Below, in pieces: positions 1 to 11,685 of a stretch of 64,000 bases of DNA; positions within the stretch are counted from its first letter, which is position 1, and every line of letters starts with the position of its first letter. The DNA comes from Solenopsis invicta (taxonomy: Eukaryota > Arthropoda > Insecta > Hymenoptera > Formicidae), in assembly GCF_016802725.1 (NCBI RefSeq), contig NC_052672.1:2820749-2884748 (forward strand), given 5' to 3'. The translations under genes and the position numbers were made by a program. Under the pieces are notes generated by a model that saw only the letters and a list, made by a program, of their open reading frames with translations, searched no databases and was not told where the DNA came from.

Positions 1-332
1 TCGACAAAAACTGAGCAAAGTAGTAACTGAGCTTGTAAATATAATTTGATAGCAAATTGTCGGTAAAAACCAAGCAAAACTTGCTGACATAATCTGGCTT
101 CAAATTGGTGGCAAAGACTGAGCAAGCCATGCCATCTACCCGATATTTAAACGATAACTGATTGATTACGTCATTTAAATTGTAATCTAATCTGCTTTTA
201 TTGATAATCTATATTAACTTCGTTTTTCTTAATAAAATCATAAGAAAAATTTCTTTTTTTTTTTTAAATCAGACAAATAATTAAGAGACTTCGCCCTAGA
301 AACAAAAAAAAATGGAGAGAAAGCAACATTTA

Positions 333-1043
333 CGAGGAATATTTTTTAAATAAGGTCCGTTTTTTAATAAGAAGAAAAATACTGTAAATATTATTAAAAT
401 ATATTTTTTTCCATATTCTACATACTTTTACCTACTTTTCTACATAATTGCCATTTTTGTTCAAACATTTGTCATACCGCTCGACAAGTTTTTGAATTCC
501 GACGTCAAAGAAATCTGCCGCCTGTGAAGAAGCCCAATCCATGACAGCAGTTTTCACTTCTTCGTCGTTGTTAAACCGTTGACCACCAAGAAACTCCTTT
601 AGGTACCGAAACAAGTGAAAATTGCTGGGTGCAAGGTCTGGACTGTAAGGTGGATGATCCAGTTGCTCCCATCCAAAAGACATGATTACAATATGCACAT
701 TAACCTTCCCGTCCTTAAACATTCTCACCCACTTTCAAACTTTACTGTCACTCATAGCATTATCTCCGTAAACTTCACAAATCTGACGGTGAATTTTCGC
801 TGCTGTCAAGTTTCTTGCATTCAAGAATTGAATTAAAGATTGTATCTCACAGTTGACGGGCGACTCAATTTTTTTTAATATTATAAATTTCTACAGCTCA
901 GCACACAGACGGACAATACGACTGCAAATAGCGTTTAAACGCGCGCAAAGCATGCTGGAAACAAACGCCCATGAGCACTGCGGCGATCGCGCGTTATTCT
1001 CACTCTCATTTACAAACGGACCTTATTTAAAAAATACCCCTCG
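333..1043 (-). mobile_element. Internally deleted mariner element
   Basis: The ends 331-361 and 1015-1045 are near-perfect inverted copies (CGAGG..TATTTTTTAAATAAGGTCCGT), each flanked by TA, the mariner target duplication. About 0.7 kb remains of an expected ~1.3 kb. The interior encodes only the two ends of a mariner transposase on the minus strand, so this is a deletion derivative that could have moved only with transposase supplied in trans. Confidence 0.85.
432..868 (-). pseudogene. mariner transposase relic (N-terminal helix-turn-helix fused to C-terminus by deletion)
   Basis: Reading right to left, the frame from about 868 gives IESPVNCEI...FLNARNLTAAKIHRQI...YGDNAMSDSKV, the N-terminal DNA-binding region common to many insect mariners. 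A TGA at 735-737 follows (usually an arginine codon), then KWVRMFKDG. It jumps directly to FGWEQLDHPPYSPDLAPS, which holds the third catalytic Asp, and ends KCLNKNGNYVEK* at 432. The middle of the protein, including the first two catalytic aspartates, is deleted. Not functional. Confidence 0.85.
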
Positions 1044-2121
1044 TATTTTCAAAGATATGCAAACAACTCCGCAAGTCTTCGTTCGTCATGGACCAGCTAT
1101 TGAAACATTACAGCAACCTTATGATAATCCACTTAAAGTATTAGGCAAAAACATTTAAAATCAAGATAAATGGAAAAGCAGTAAACATTTCTATACCTAG
1201 ATTGAAACCAGCATATCTTTTAAAAGAAAAAAATAATTCGTCCAAATTTAAAAAAACTAAAGAAACTCCATAAATAGAGATTAAGACAGAAACAGGACAA
1301 ATTTCTCGTCCAGTTGTCCATTTCAAGATCGAATAAAAACGGCTTTATTACAACCAAGGGGGTAATGTGACAATTATTCCGATCACACATAAAATAAAAT
1401 ATTATAAAATTAAAACTCTAAAAATAAATTATAAAAACAAAAGGAAAAAGGACACACTTCAGAAAGAAAAATAAATTATAAAAATTATTATTTTATAAAA
1501 ATATAACAGAAGAATAGAAGTTATAAATCAAAAACCAGATGGCAAAGAAACCACAAATTAAAAAGATACCACAAATAGTATATAAGATGGAGATTTCAGA
1601 GACAACGGCAACCTCCCCAAATCTTGCTAACGGCTGATTGGAAATTAATACGAACAGATATTCAAAGTTAATACAGATTATCAATAGGAGCATATTAAAT
1701 TACAATATCAATGACGTAATCGATCAATGATCGTTTAAATACCGGGTCAATTTTAATGACTCACCTTGCTCAATCTTTGCTATAAATTTGCAGCCAAATT
1801 ATGTCAGCAAGTTTCGCTTGGTTTTTGCCGACATTTTGCTGTCAAATTGTGTTTACAAACTTTGTTCGGTTTTTGCCAACAATTTGCTGTAAAAATATGT
1901 CTGCAAGCTTTGCTCGATATTCGCCGACAATTTGTTGCCATGTTATATGTAAAATCTTTGCTCAATTTTTGGTAGCAATTTGTTGTCGAATTGTGTCAAC
2001 AAGTTTTGTCGCAAAACATAATCTTAGTGCGGACACAGTTGACTCCAATTTGCTAAATATTTTTGATTGAATTTGCTAGCAATTTGTAGACAAATTGCTG
2101 ACATTTTATTATCTGGATATG

Positions 2122-2431
2122 TCATGGAGGTAAGAATATCTGGAGGAAGCATAAAGACAAACCATGCTTCCTAAGACGTAAGAGAGATTCAGTCACGGCC
2201 ATCTTGCTTAGGAACACACATTTTTTTTTTCGGTTTTATTTCCAATTATTTCTTGTTTTATATTTGAATGCATTAGCGTTACTAAGCAACTATCGCTTTT
2301 CTAGTAATAACCAATTAATGAGTGTTCCTATCCAAGATGGCGACTAATGATTCCCCTTCCATATTTGAAATCATGCCCCTCGCCTATGATTCTTTTTACA
2401 TGCTCCCTCCAGATATTCTTACCTCCATGAT
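2122..2431. repeat. Small MITE with ~31-bp inverted ends
   Basis: Bases 2122-2153 (TCATGGAGGTAAGAATATCT...) and 2400-2431 are inverted copies. A second inner inverted pair, about 2198-2226 and 2311-2344, is built on GCCATCTTG and CAAGATGGC. The ORF starting at 2322 is an accident of this element. Confidence 0.65.
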
Positions 2432-2433
2432 AT

Positions 2434-2644
2434 ATGTACACCCAAGGACTTTGATTCTGTCCATGGGGAAATTTTCCAAACTGAGAAGTCGCTATCTTTC
2501 TACATACTTACAGTTCATGATTAACGTAACGACCAATAAGCTTTAGTCGTTTCATTAATCATGAACTGCGAGTATGTAGAAAGTGGTGACTTCTCAGTTT
2601 GGAAAATTTCCCCATGGACAGAATCAAAGTCCTTGGGTGTACAT
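2434..2644. repeat. Near-perfect ~90-bp-arm hairpin
   Basis: GTACACCCAAGGACTTTGAT at 2436 onward is matched in reverse by the stretch ending at 2642. The arms are about 90 bp with few mismatches and a loop of about 27 bases around 2526-2552. Such identity implies a recent inverted duplication or a young MITE. Confidence 0.8.
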
Positions 2645-2660
2645 ACATATATATTATATA

Positions 2661-3522
2661 CAGAGTAATTATTAATGATTGGAACAACTATTTACCATAA
2701 AAGATGACTCACTGACTTCACTTCACAGGGAAAAATAAAGTTATTGTTGTACGCACTGGGTAATTGTACGCTTCATGGTTTACACCTTCCCGATGAATAG
2801 AGATTATATCACGACGATATTTGTAGGCTGAAGGTATTTTTTTAATATATAACCATACGTTATATCATTTAAAAACGTAGTTAATTGAAAAAATAAGAAA
2901 AAGTAAAATCATAATTTTTGTTGCGATTTCGGTGTTCAGAAAATAAGGTAATAAGTCCGTATTTTTACTTTATTTATTTAATCTTGTTATACCTAACAAA
3001 AGTACGTTTTTTCCTGCGTTCTTTGAGCTATTTATTAAATTTAATTAAATAGTCATCAAGTACTTGCTTTTTTATCAAATCAAGTCCGCCATCGACAATT
3101 TTACGCATCCATCTTGAAAGGCGTGAGATCAACTATAGTGCCACTAGTACAGTGTAGTGCAGTGTAGTGTAGTTAAAAGAATGGGCTACAACCTCATTTT
3201 TCCTCCGCGTACATTTATCTAACCGCACGTACAATTACCCAAGGCCCGAGAAATTTTTTCGTTTATCCACTTGCCTCTTTTTGCTAAATATAGCATTACC
3301 AAATAAAAAATTGTTCAATATGACAATACATAATGATAAAAAAATGTTTAAAGTTTCTATTTCTGTACTCGTATTGATTTCAACTTCAAAAATCACTTCA
3401 CTGCGATGAATTTCCCTTAGGTGCGTGCAATTTACCTACTTTCCCCTATCAATTACATGGAGTGCAGTCGGTAAGTCATCTCTTATGGTAAATAATTGTT
3501 CCAACCATTAATAATCACCCTG
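2661..3522. mobile_element. TA-flanked MITE, long copy (CAGRGTRATTATTAATG family)
   Basis: The inverted ends CAGAGTAATTATTAATGATT and its counterpart ending ATAATCACCCTG at 3522 continue into a shared GGAACAAYTATTTACCATAA block. Both ends sit next to TA. No coding capacity was seen inside. A 132-bp relative with the same ends lies at 31711-31842. Confidence 0.7.
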
Positions 3523-6500
3523 TATGTATACACACAAAATCAAATATTGTTCGAGATTATGAATCAATGTCGACATAAAAGCCATGATGCATAACGTCAT
3601 ATAGTGTACAATTTAACATTTACCGCAGCTTGTTACTATTGCATTAAATATCTATAAGACAGGATACATTTTTTTTTATTATTAATAACATAAAACTATT
3701 AATCATTTTCTAATGAGAACTCGACCACTGTGCACTATTCTCCACCGGCAATCGCATCGGCAACGCGAGAATGAAAACGGTAAACGGATATTGGAAAGCG
3801 ATAAGTTGAATCCGTTTAGGGAGAATGCAGAGAGAAATTTAATCGTGTATGCTCAGGAAACGCACGAGTCGACAAGTTCGAGTTGATAGTTCGAAGTCGC
3901 GATAAGCATCGCGCAACACAATAAACGGAAATCGCGTTAGCAACCAGGTTTATTACGAAAGTACAAATTAACGATAGAACGGCTTGTCGATGAACCGTTC
4001 TACGAAAAACTTGCAATTACATCCACCAAGGATAGAAGAGGAATTGGTGGTCTCTCTGCCAAGGACATCAATGTTGCGATATGTTGCAAAAGGAATAAAA
4101 TAGAGAAATGCACTGTCAATGAAATTACGAATGTCCATATATTTGACCTTAGCAATAGTGTGAATAGTAATAAAAATAATAATAATAATAGTCGCGTCGT
4201 AATCATAGTACATCGCGTCTAACGATCGTGACATTTCTCCTCTTTCATAAAATTCTAAAAGTAGTAATCGTAATAATACAATCAATAAATTGCGGTGACA
4301 ATTATTATTATACTGTAAAAAAATCACTACCATCTTTGGGAGACAATGCGTGAGAAAGAGGGGTAAGGTAGCGAACACCATGAAAACTTAAAATAAAGGA
4401 GTAAAAAGGTTCGAATAAAAAAAAGGAAGTAAAGAGGAAAATTTTTCCGTACAAAATTAATTCGCAGGTCTAGTTTAAGATAATTAATAATATTATCGTA
4501 GTAATATATCCAAAATCCTGCCAATCATAAACAACCGCTCAAAAGTGCATTTGCCAAAAATTACTTCTCTATCTCCTTTTTTTGTTTGGTGTGCCCCATG
4601 TTCTTAGTCCTCGCGTGATAAAAAGCTTCATCCATTTAAAATTTTTTCGTAGCACTATGCAGAGCTCTGCCCCTTTCCGTGCTTTCTCGTTAATAGTGTA
4701 AAAAAGGTTTTATTACGAGCGAAAGATTATCATGTTGTACGCTACCAACTGACAGAGCTTCGGCGATCCACAAAACGCTCGCACCTTGACGGCATTCGAG
4801 AAATCGTTAATCATCGAAGTTAGAATATATCTATTTTTATGTGCGTCACGTGCACATCATACATTTATTTATTTAAAAATAAATGTACAAATGTTTCATG
4901 TGACCTAATTTCCCAGCAAATCACGAATATAACTACCATGTAACGTAAATATAAAATCATTACATTTACGTATATATTACATAACAGTTACATCTATGTA
5001 TGCTGGATTATTCGAATTGAAATCACTAGCGCGTTTTACCCAATTGTAACGCAAGTCTTGTAATGTATGTATATCGTATTGCATAATACTTTTCTTAAAA
5101 AGATGTAAATTCCGACGGTCGATGACAAAATCAATCATTTTAGTAGCTCGCTTGGAAGTGATGTGCAACGAGCAAGTGTCAGCCTGACTGTGCTAAATAA
5201 AATAATGCATTTGTTTATTGCAATATGCTACTCTCGCATACAAACACGCACGCACACAATCACCTCGTTCTCGCCCAAATATTCACAGTTGATACAATGA
5301 TATCTGGACCGGATGTCAGTTCTTGCCGCATGTATTCCTATGTCACGTTGGTAACGTTAATTAAATACGCTTCCGCTACAATTTCTAACGTTACTCGATT
5401 CGATATTGATAAAATCCCTCCGCAAACATTACGTATACTAATTGCGTTCACGTTTGAATGTTCCGCTGAATAACGTGAACAAAATAATTTCGCGTAATTC
5501 GAAAATTTACTCTTTTCCTCTTTATTATTAACACCGTAAGTCGACTTAAATTGGTCGAAGATAATCCGACATCAAAAAAATAGCGATATAATGATTATAT
5601 TAAGAATTTCCTTTCTAAGAGGAGAGAAGAGTACCTTTGAAATAATGTGAGATCAGACTATAATAACGCTTCTTCCAAAAGCGGAACAGATTCCCAATTT
5701 ACGATTAAGGAACGAGCAGGAAGACGGAAAGGCAAAATGTTCTCTCTTTTAGCACATGTCATCTCTAAGTTACAAATTTCTTATAAAAACTGAACTTGCA
5801 GATCTCGCCCATGTGTTGTTCGTTGACAAACGATATCACGATGAAAAAGTTGTATGAATGTGTCTCTCATGTCAAAAATGTAAAAAGAATTATTTGAAAC
5901 CCGAAAACACATCGTGAAAAAAGAAAGGAAAGAATTCTCAGATTTTTATGTCCCGACATCGTGCGTCACAAAACTTGTACAATATAAATAATCTATTATT
6001 TGTAAAAATGCGACTCGTCAAATGTCTTTACCCGCGCGTTGTTCCATCTTCGTCATTGTTATCATACTTTGTCCGCAACGAGCCGGCGGAAAGAATCCCC
6101 AGCTGCTAGAACTATACAATTAATTAACGTTAGTAATTACTCACACTTAATTCTTAATTTATCATGATATCGCGTCGTACATAACTATGTCATCTCTCCA
6201 TTATTCATGATGTCAGCCTGCCGTAACGCGTCTGCTTTTACAAGAACATCGCTACACATTACGTTAGAACCACACCAGAAGTTTTCACTAAAAAAATTAA
6301 CAAATTTGGACAAAAAATCACGATTTCGAGCACTATGCAAGCTTTCGCTTTTTTTCCTTTCTTTTATTTCTCGAGTTCTCTGATTCTTTATACGACACTC
6401 GTAATTCGATTATCAAAGTATCGGATATCCTTGATTCAAGTAAGGAAAGAGTCTCTTATAGAATAGGGGTCTCTTTTTGTACAGACCAATCCGTGATATT

Positions 6501-6893
6501 GCACGAGTTTCCTTACACTGAAAACAGTTGCACGGCACGGCCGATCGGCTATGCAAGCTGGTAATTCGTCAACGCCGCATCTTACTATCTACTCACAATT
6601 TTTAGAAAGATCAGCACAAATCAAGTTCATACTCTATTACGTTATTCTAAATCATCTTTCGTATAAAACACTCTTAATTATTAACTATTCATCGAACACG
6701 GTAAAACACACTCTGTCTCATTTTTATTAATATTTAAGGTTCTTTGAGAATTAAGATTTACGTATACATACTGATGAAACAAGTACAGACTTATCGTAGT
6801 GATTAGAGCGATAAATTTATATTGAAAAAAAGATACACAGAATATTATTGATACGATTTACCAGCATATAATAATTCATGTATTCGTACACTC
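3523..6893. other. Non-coding stretch downstream of msn
   Basis: No convincing gene was found. There is an imperfect AAT/ATT microsatellite near 4170-4190 and moderately GC-rich patches at 3720-3960 and 4740-4800. Longer minus-strand frames at 3816-4381 have low-complexity translations with no motif I recognise. Part of the interval could be an extended msn 3' UTR, but nothing in the sequence fixes its end. Confidence 0.4.
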
Positions 6894-7359
6894 TTTATTT
6901 TTTGGAGAGGAGGGAGAATTTACTCTGCATTTTGGCTGCACGTTAAGCCGCGCTGCGTAATCCGCAGGGTGAGCAAGTAAAAAAACAGAGAAATCTCTTG
7001 ACGAGTAGATTCACGATCGTCAACGTTCCCGATGTGCTTCGCAAGGGAAACCGAGCGCATCGTTGGGACCTGTCATCATACTCTTCGTCTTCTTCTTCGT
7101 AATTATAATTGTACGAAAGATTACGTGTATATTTATGACGATGACGTTGACATTGATAATGCTGTACTTGTTGATGCTGATAAAAATGCTGAATGTGGTG
7201 TACGCACTTCCTAGTTTCCAAGGCGCTGAGACCTGGCAGTGAGGAGCGGACGAGGGTGCGCGCCGATGCTGTGTATCCCGATACACGCGGAAGAGGATTG
7301 TGCGACGGGGATAATCGCGAAGATATTAATCTTGGGGCCAGATTCGGCCTCATTCGGGA
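6894..7359 (-). other. msn: Candidate 3' UTR of msn with poly(A) signal
   Basis: Directly downstream of the msn stop codon on the minus strand. The first clean AATAAA on that strand is at 6894-6899, 460 nt after the stop, so a short 3' UTR could end near 6870. The interval also holds a CAG/CAT-rich stretch and a GAA-rich run around 7080-7110, which create long frames on both strands. I read these as UTR composition, not genes. Longer UTR isoforms cannot be excluded. Confidence 0.4.
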
Positions 7360-7443
7360 TCACCAGTTAGCCATGCCCGGTTTGTTTAGAGTCATGAAAT
7401 ATATCTGGCACGAGCTACCACCTTTCGCCGACGAAAAGAATAC
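7360..7443 (-). CDS. msn: misshapen kinase, last coding exon (end of CNH domain)
   Basis: Minus-strand exon preceded by a TTTTCAG acceptor (7444-7450). It encodes 27 residues starting VFFSSAKGGSSCQIYFMT and ending MANW, then TGA at 7360-7362. This matches the extreme C-terminus of misshapen/TNIK/MINK proteins, which end in a similar VFFASV...QVFFMTL...NW block. Phase 0 at the acceptor fits the upstream exon ending in Lys at 9279. The exon is too short for a naive ORF scan and is found only by following the splice site. Upstream intron 7444-9278 is 1,835 bp. Confidence 0.9.
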   Translation of the reverse strand, partial: VFFSSAKGGSSCQIYFMTLNKPGMANW

Positions 7444-9278
7444 CTGAAAACATATAAAAATATATAAAATAGAAATAATTATATATAAAATATATAAATA
7501 TAACATTACAAAAATGATATATGAGCAGAAAACATGGACTACGATTTCATTAATCCCTTGAGTGCGAGAGTGTAAAAATGATCCTAAAATGTGCAGGGTG
7601 TTTCCATGTACTGATTTAAATAACAGGTAAAAAAAACTTTTTCCAGAGCTGTTTTAGTTATTCCACGTAATCTTTGTGTTTTAGGATGTGCTAAATCCGA
7701 AAATGATCTTCGTTTTGTCATAGGACATCACGTTTTCTGACAATGTAGACAACTGTGTGAAATAAGACAATATCTCAAAATAAATAAAAATAGATAAATA
7801 AAATTAATTTTTTATTACAAATTTTTCATGAAAATCATTTTTTTAACTGAAGTTCTCGAGGTCACTAAATATGAATTTAATGTTAGAATTTTTTAAATTC
7901 CAAAATGACGATCTCAATATGATGCAAATTCATAATAAAATAAATTATATTAATTTTATTTCGTACATGTTTGTTTATTGTATTGTTTATGTAATATTTT
8001 CGAAATTGTTAAATATAAACTTAATATTAACATAATAAATAAATTTTAAAATGATAAATCCAATAAAGCAAAAAAATTTTTTTACAAAATTCTTAATAAA
8101 TTAGTGTATATTAAACTTTTCTCATGAATCTTTACGTATTATATAGTTTTTAAATTCACTGTTTATAAATTTTATGAGATAAAATCACAAATATTTAAAT
8201 AACATTTTAAATACAACAAAAACAGCAAATTAAATACAACAGAATAACAATAACGATATTAAATTAATGATCAATTTAATATTACTAATTACTGACAAGC
8301 CTCTAACTTTTATGTTTTTGTAGTTGTAACATTAACCGGAACATCAAATAGTAATTAAATATAAAAAATAATATTAATAATAAATATCCCTTGTTTATTT
8401 TCCCCTATTAATAAACATTTTGAGCTATGTCTCAGTAACAATGAATTTGCAAACATAAGTTCTTATGAATTTTTTTTCAAGTTTTGATATAAAAAGTTTG
8501 GCCCCAAAATTTGTTACCTTATTTTAATTACACCTTACATTTATTTCATAAAATACTTAAAAATTTTGTAACTTTCCATACAAAACCAATTGTTGGAAAA
8601 TGTTCAAAAAGGTTTCGACTTTTTATATTTTATATGCAACAATTCTAAAAGTTTAAGATTAGAAAATCCATGTTAGTCGCAACGATTCTTAGTGCCGAAT
8701 AATAATTTTTAATTTTTACAATCTCCAACTTATTCAAACTACGCGCTATATATTTGTCGGACTTGAAACACACAGTCATGAAACCGGAACATGTAATATT
8801 AATGCTTTAGAAACATAAGATTCTTCCTCCCCGAAATAACTGTAAAGAATTTTATTACAAAAAAATAATACCTCAGCCAAAGTTCGAACCTAGATGTCCC
8901 GAATTCCGTACGACCAATTCGACTATCGAAGCATATTGTCATGCCTTAGACGGCGTACGTAGTGAGCCGCATGCTTAATAGTAATGCTTAAGCGCAAGCT
9001 ACAGTTTTATTGATCATTATAAAAAAAAAAATAGTTAAGAACTTCAATAATCAATTTTTTATAAAAAATAAGGCAATATAATTAGTATACGCTTTTTAAA
9101 ATAGATCCTGTATACATCCGTCCTGAACCAATTAAAATTTCTGAAAACTATTATTAAATACTATCATTAATATTTATAAAAGAAAACGACAATTAATTCT
9201 GTAATGTCTATAAACGTTATTCACAGGGGATTAACACGCAATTCCACATTCTAATTAATCATATAAATGCGCATGCAC
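7444..9278 (-). other. msn intron with one tRNA-like dispersed repeat
   Basis: AT-rich intron. About 8690-8960 is a dispersed repeat related to 33475-33740. It includes a tRNA T-arm-like string on the minus strand (GGTTCGAAC around 8886-8894). The rest is simple AT-rich sequence with nothing recognised. Confidence 0.5.
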
Positions 9279-9578
9279 CTTATCGTTACGTTCACAGAGG
9301 AACTTGAGCCGTTGAGCTTTCTTGTGCATGAAAACACCGTCGAGATGACCGCTCTCCACACTCCTAATTTCGATCGCTTTGTTACCCCAACCCATAATTT
9401 GTCCTGTACCGATGTACGCGACGCTCGTAGGCATCTCGCCCCACTGAAGAACCATTGTCTTCGATACTCTGCCGTAAGTATTTACGTATACACCTTCATT
9501 ATCGTAACAAAGTAGCAACTGCATGCCGTTACTGTTCGGTAACGCTACTATACAATGTGGGCAAATGGGACCCTGGGT
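9279..9578 (-). CDS. msn: misshapen kinase exon: C-terminal part of CNH domain
   Basis: Exactly 100 codons, phase 0 at both ends. The acceptor is TTTTGCAG (9579-9586) and the donor is AAG|GTGCAT, a weaker than usual GT site. The peptide contains GVYVNTYGRVSKTMVLQWGE, PTSVAYIGTGQIMGWG, KAIEIRSVESGHLDGVFMHK and LKFLCERNDK. These are hallmark blades of the citron-homology domain in MAP4K4/TNIK/MINK/misshapen, which forms a beta-propeller that binds small GTPases such as Rap/Rac family members. Similarity to the vertebrate proteins is very high, so this exon is clearly under strong constraint. Confidence 0.95.
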
Positions 9579-10402
9579 CTGCAAAAGCAAATAATAATAC
9601 ATATCATAACAGCAAAAAAGATTAAAAATGTCTATACATAGATATAAGACAGATAAAACAAAATAGATAAATGTACATGTTAACAATTATTTATTGGTTA
9701 ATTTGAATAATTTATAAATTTGAAATATCGTCAAAAAAATTTGATACATAAATACCTAAAACTTTAGAAATATATATCTTCCAGTATTTCTTTTTATTAT
9801 TACTAAAGAACAATGATTAAAAAAGGCCGTTTAATGAAAATGTAAAAAACCTGAATAGATTTTGATCTGCTGAACACGATGATGTTATAATTTTTCATTG
9901 AAAATGTGAGGAATATTGTCATTTTTCATAGAGTCCTATTTTTCACCCTCTCCGTGCAACGATTCTTCTCTAAGAATCATTTAAGATCAATTTTCCAATA
10001 CGAGTAAAGTATTTCATACTTAAAATACAAAATTTAATATACAAAGGTTCTTGATATTATTGGAAATTAATAAATAAATTCGAAGTAAAAGATACAAATT
10101 AGCGGACGTCGTTTGACCATTGTTTTGCTGTTTATCAATATCTACCAATATTTCTTTATCACTAATCCGTTAAAGATGAATTGATCATAATGAAAAATTC
10201 ACTTATACATACATATATTCCTTGAATTTGATAATTGTTGAACTTAAATATTTGTCGAGGTATTACTAGATACTGCAAAATGCACATTAGTATTATATAA
10301 AAGTGCATTACTTGAAAAATATATGTATATCTAATTTACAAGAAAATCAACCGATAAATCGCATCGCGTACATCTACCTAATATAAAATCTGATTTCCTT
10401 AC
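9579..10402 (-). other. msn intron, 824 bp
   Basis: AT-rich sequence between two CNH exons. No element, inverted repeat or coding signal was recognised. Confidence 0.5.
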
Positions 10403-10720
10403 ATGTTTCGGTAAATATATATCGTAAACCGTAGCGGAATCCAGATCGACCGCGTGAAATCCGTCAGCGCTACCGTAAATAACTTTTAATCTTGAACCCT
10501 CTTCAACTGTGAGATCAACCAATAAGGGTCTGTGTGCAAGTTCGCCGAAAGACTTAAAAGCCATAAATTTGTGGTACGGCTTCGGCGCCCAGGCATAAAT
10601 CTCAATGGAATCCTTCAATGCAATCACAAGAAACTTTATTCTTTCGTACTTCACTATTTTGAAATGTACTGCACCTTGCAGATCACCCACGTTGATCCAA
10701 CCGTTACGTCGTTCAACTTG
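10403..10720 (-). CDS. msn: misshapen kinase exon: central CNH domain
   Basis: 106 codons, phase 0 at both ends, with acceptor TTATTTACAG and donor CAT|GTAAGG. The peptide starts QVERRNGWINVGDL and includes KYERIKFLVIALKDSIEIYA, WAPKPYHKFMAFKSF, LLVDLTVEEGSRLKVIYGS and YDIYLPKH. These correspond to the middle of the CNH propeller of misshapen/TNIK. It joins in frame to the next exon (TQGPICPHC...), as in the vertebrate proteins, where the same DIY-P-H|-QG junction region is conserved. Confidence in exon and family is very high. Confidence 0.95.
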
Positions 10721-10833
10721 CTGTAAATAAACAGAAAAATATTCGACATTAAAACGGAAGAGACATACACAAATACAAACGCGCTTGCATGTACGCATAC
10801 ATTACATCACACGTCAGACAAAAAATTTTTTTA

Positions 10834-10893
10834 CACACACACGCGCACGCACGCACACACGCACGCATGCACGCACGCACGCACGCACGCACG

Positions 10894-10941
<48 letters not shown>
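10834..10941. repeat. (ACGC)n / (AC)n microsatellite
   Basis: Alternating CACACA, CGCACGCA and then pure CA repeats inside a 246-bp msn intron, ending about 25 bases from the donor of the next upstream exon. Long frames here in all phases are repeat translations. Length variation so close to a splice donor could matter for splicing. Confidence 0.9.
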
Positions 10942-10943
<2 letters not shown>

Positions 10944-10966
10944 TATAATATAAAACGGAAACTTAC

Positions 10967-11187
10967 GTCACTATGACCATCCGTCCGTAAAATTTTGCTC
11001 TTCAACCAAGAAAGATAGTAGACGCGGACTCTATTTTTCTTACCGCTAATCGTAACCAAGATATTTTGACCCTCGAGAACTTCCATTTGTTGAAAACGTC
11101 TTCTACTGATCAGTTGGTAAACCTTACCCTGTCCGCTTCTATCCAATAACATCAACCCGTTCTCGGTTCCAATTAATAGATTTACAC
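10967..11187 (-). CDS. msn: misshapen kinase exon: N-terminal CNH domain
   Basis: 221 nt: two bases complete a split Gly codon, then 73 codons, phase 0 at the GAC|GTAAGT donor. The acceptor is GCTTTACAG. The peptide reads VNLLIGTENGLMLLDRSGQG, KVYQLISRRRFQQMEVLEGQ and VTISGKKNRVRVYYLSWLK. This is the signature second blade of the CNH domain in germinal-centre kinases of the misshapen/TNIK/MINK group. It joins Trp-Gly from the preceding exon to give LWGVNLLIGTE. Confidence 0.96.
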
Positions 11188-11685
11188 CTGTAAAGCAATA
11201 AGAATCAGTTACGTTCTGAAGCATACAATCAGTCATACAGTAAAAAAAAATTCTGCACTAAATATAATATTTGAAAAAAAAGATTGAGATTGTTCATTTA
11301 CAATAATTTTTTGAACATTAAGTACGAATCTTGTTTCCAACTGCTGCATCACAACATAATTTTGAGAAATTTTTAATTAAAGTTACAAAAAAGAGCTATT
11401 TTCACATATTTTGTTATATTATAATTAAAAAATACGACGTGCCAGAAAAATTTTGTTACAAAATTAATTATGTTGTTAGGACTTTCAGCCTTTAAGGAGA
11501 TCCTAAACTGACAAAATTACCAACATTATAAAATACAAAATTCTCCAAATTGGATTTAACAAATTGAAAACTACACATATTTAAAATACACACAATAATA
11601 AATAAAATATTCAACTTAAGAGAATAAAAAAAATACAAATATTCGACATATATATAATTTTTCAATCTTTCTTTTTGTTCTTTAA

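Larger units (their letters stand above)
310..1345 (+). pseudogene. Ty3/gypsy retrotransposon relic: 3' end of pol, split by a mariner insertion
   Basis: Bases 1046-1150 read in frame through a segment containing VFVRHGPAIETLQQPYDNP, and after a frameshift 1150-1327 read through a segment with ISIPRLKPAYLLKE. This is the conserved C-terminal tail of Ty3/gypsy integrase, where a VFVRHD...PPYDGPYKVL block is followed by a SIDRLKPA block. A purine-rich run at about 1356-1364 followed by TGTGAC could be the polypurine tract and start of a 3' LTR; no LTR end was found. Removing the mariner at 333-1043 together with one TA copy joins the frame from about 310 cleanly into this reading frame, so the mariner inserted into an existing gypsy copy. 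Only the tail of pol remains, with a frameshift and a stop at 1272-1274. Confidence 0.6.
1..2095. repeat. Large foldback element with inverted 48-bp tandem repeats (left end outside window)
   Basis: The first ~210 bases are an inverted, diverged copy of about 1680-2090. The right arm holds about five copies of a 48-bp unit; unit starts at 1808, 1856, 1904 and 1952 are exactly 48 apart, each with a CAAG-CTTTG-like start and a core near GACAATTTGTTG. The same motifs run in reverse in bases 1-130. Inside each array lie matching flanks containing GACGTAAT / ATTACGTC. The interior (about 210-1680) holds a gypsy relic and a mariner. Overlapping open frames at 1766-2070 are read through the repeat and are not genes. 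The family is not recognised. Confidence 0.7.

Noticed and set aside
1766..2070. Two overlapping ORFs with Cys/Phe-rich repeats
   Set aside because: They translate the 48-bp tandem repeat, whose length is a multiple of three, so the frame stays open by chance.
5225..5473. 82-codon plus-strand ORF
   Set aside because: No recognisable domain, no repeat or splice context, average composition; likely chance.
6943..7447. Overlapping ORFs of 60-136 codons on both strands
   Set aside because: They overlap the msn last exon and its 3' UTR in wrong frames; the correct frame is set by the splice acceptor at 7444 and the conserved C-terminus.
8880..8960. Possible tRNA gene
   Set aside because: Only a T-arm-like string is present; no acceptor stem pairing or complete cloverleaf. 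It is part of a dispersed repeat also seen at 33475.
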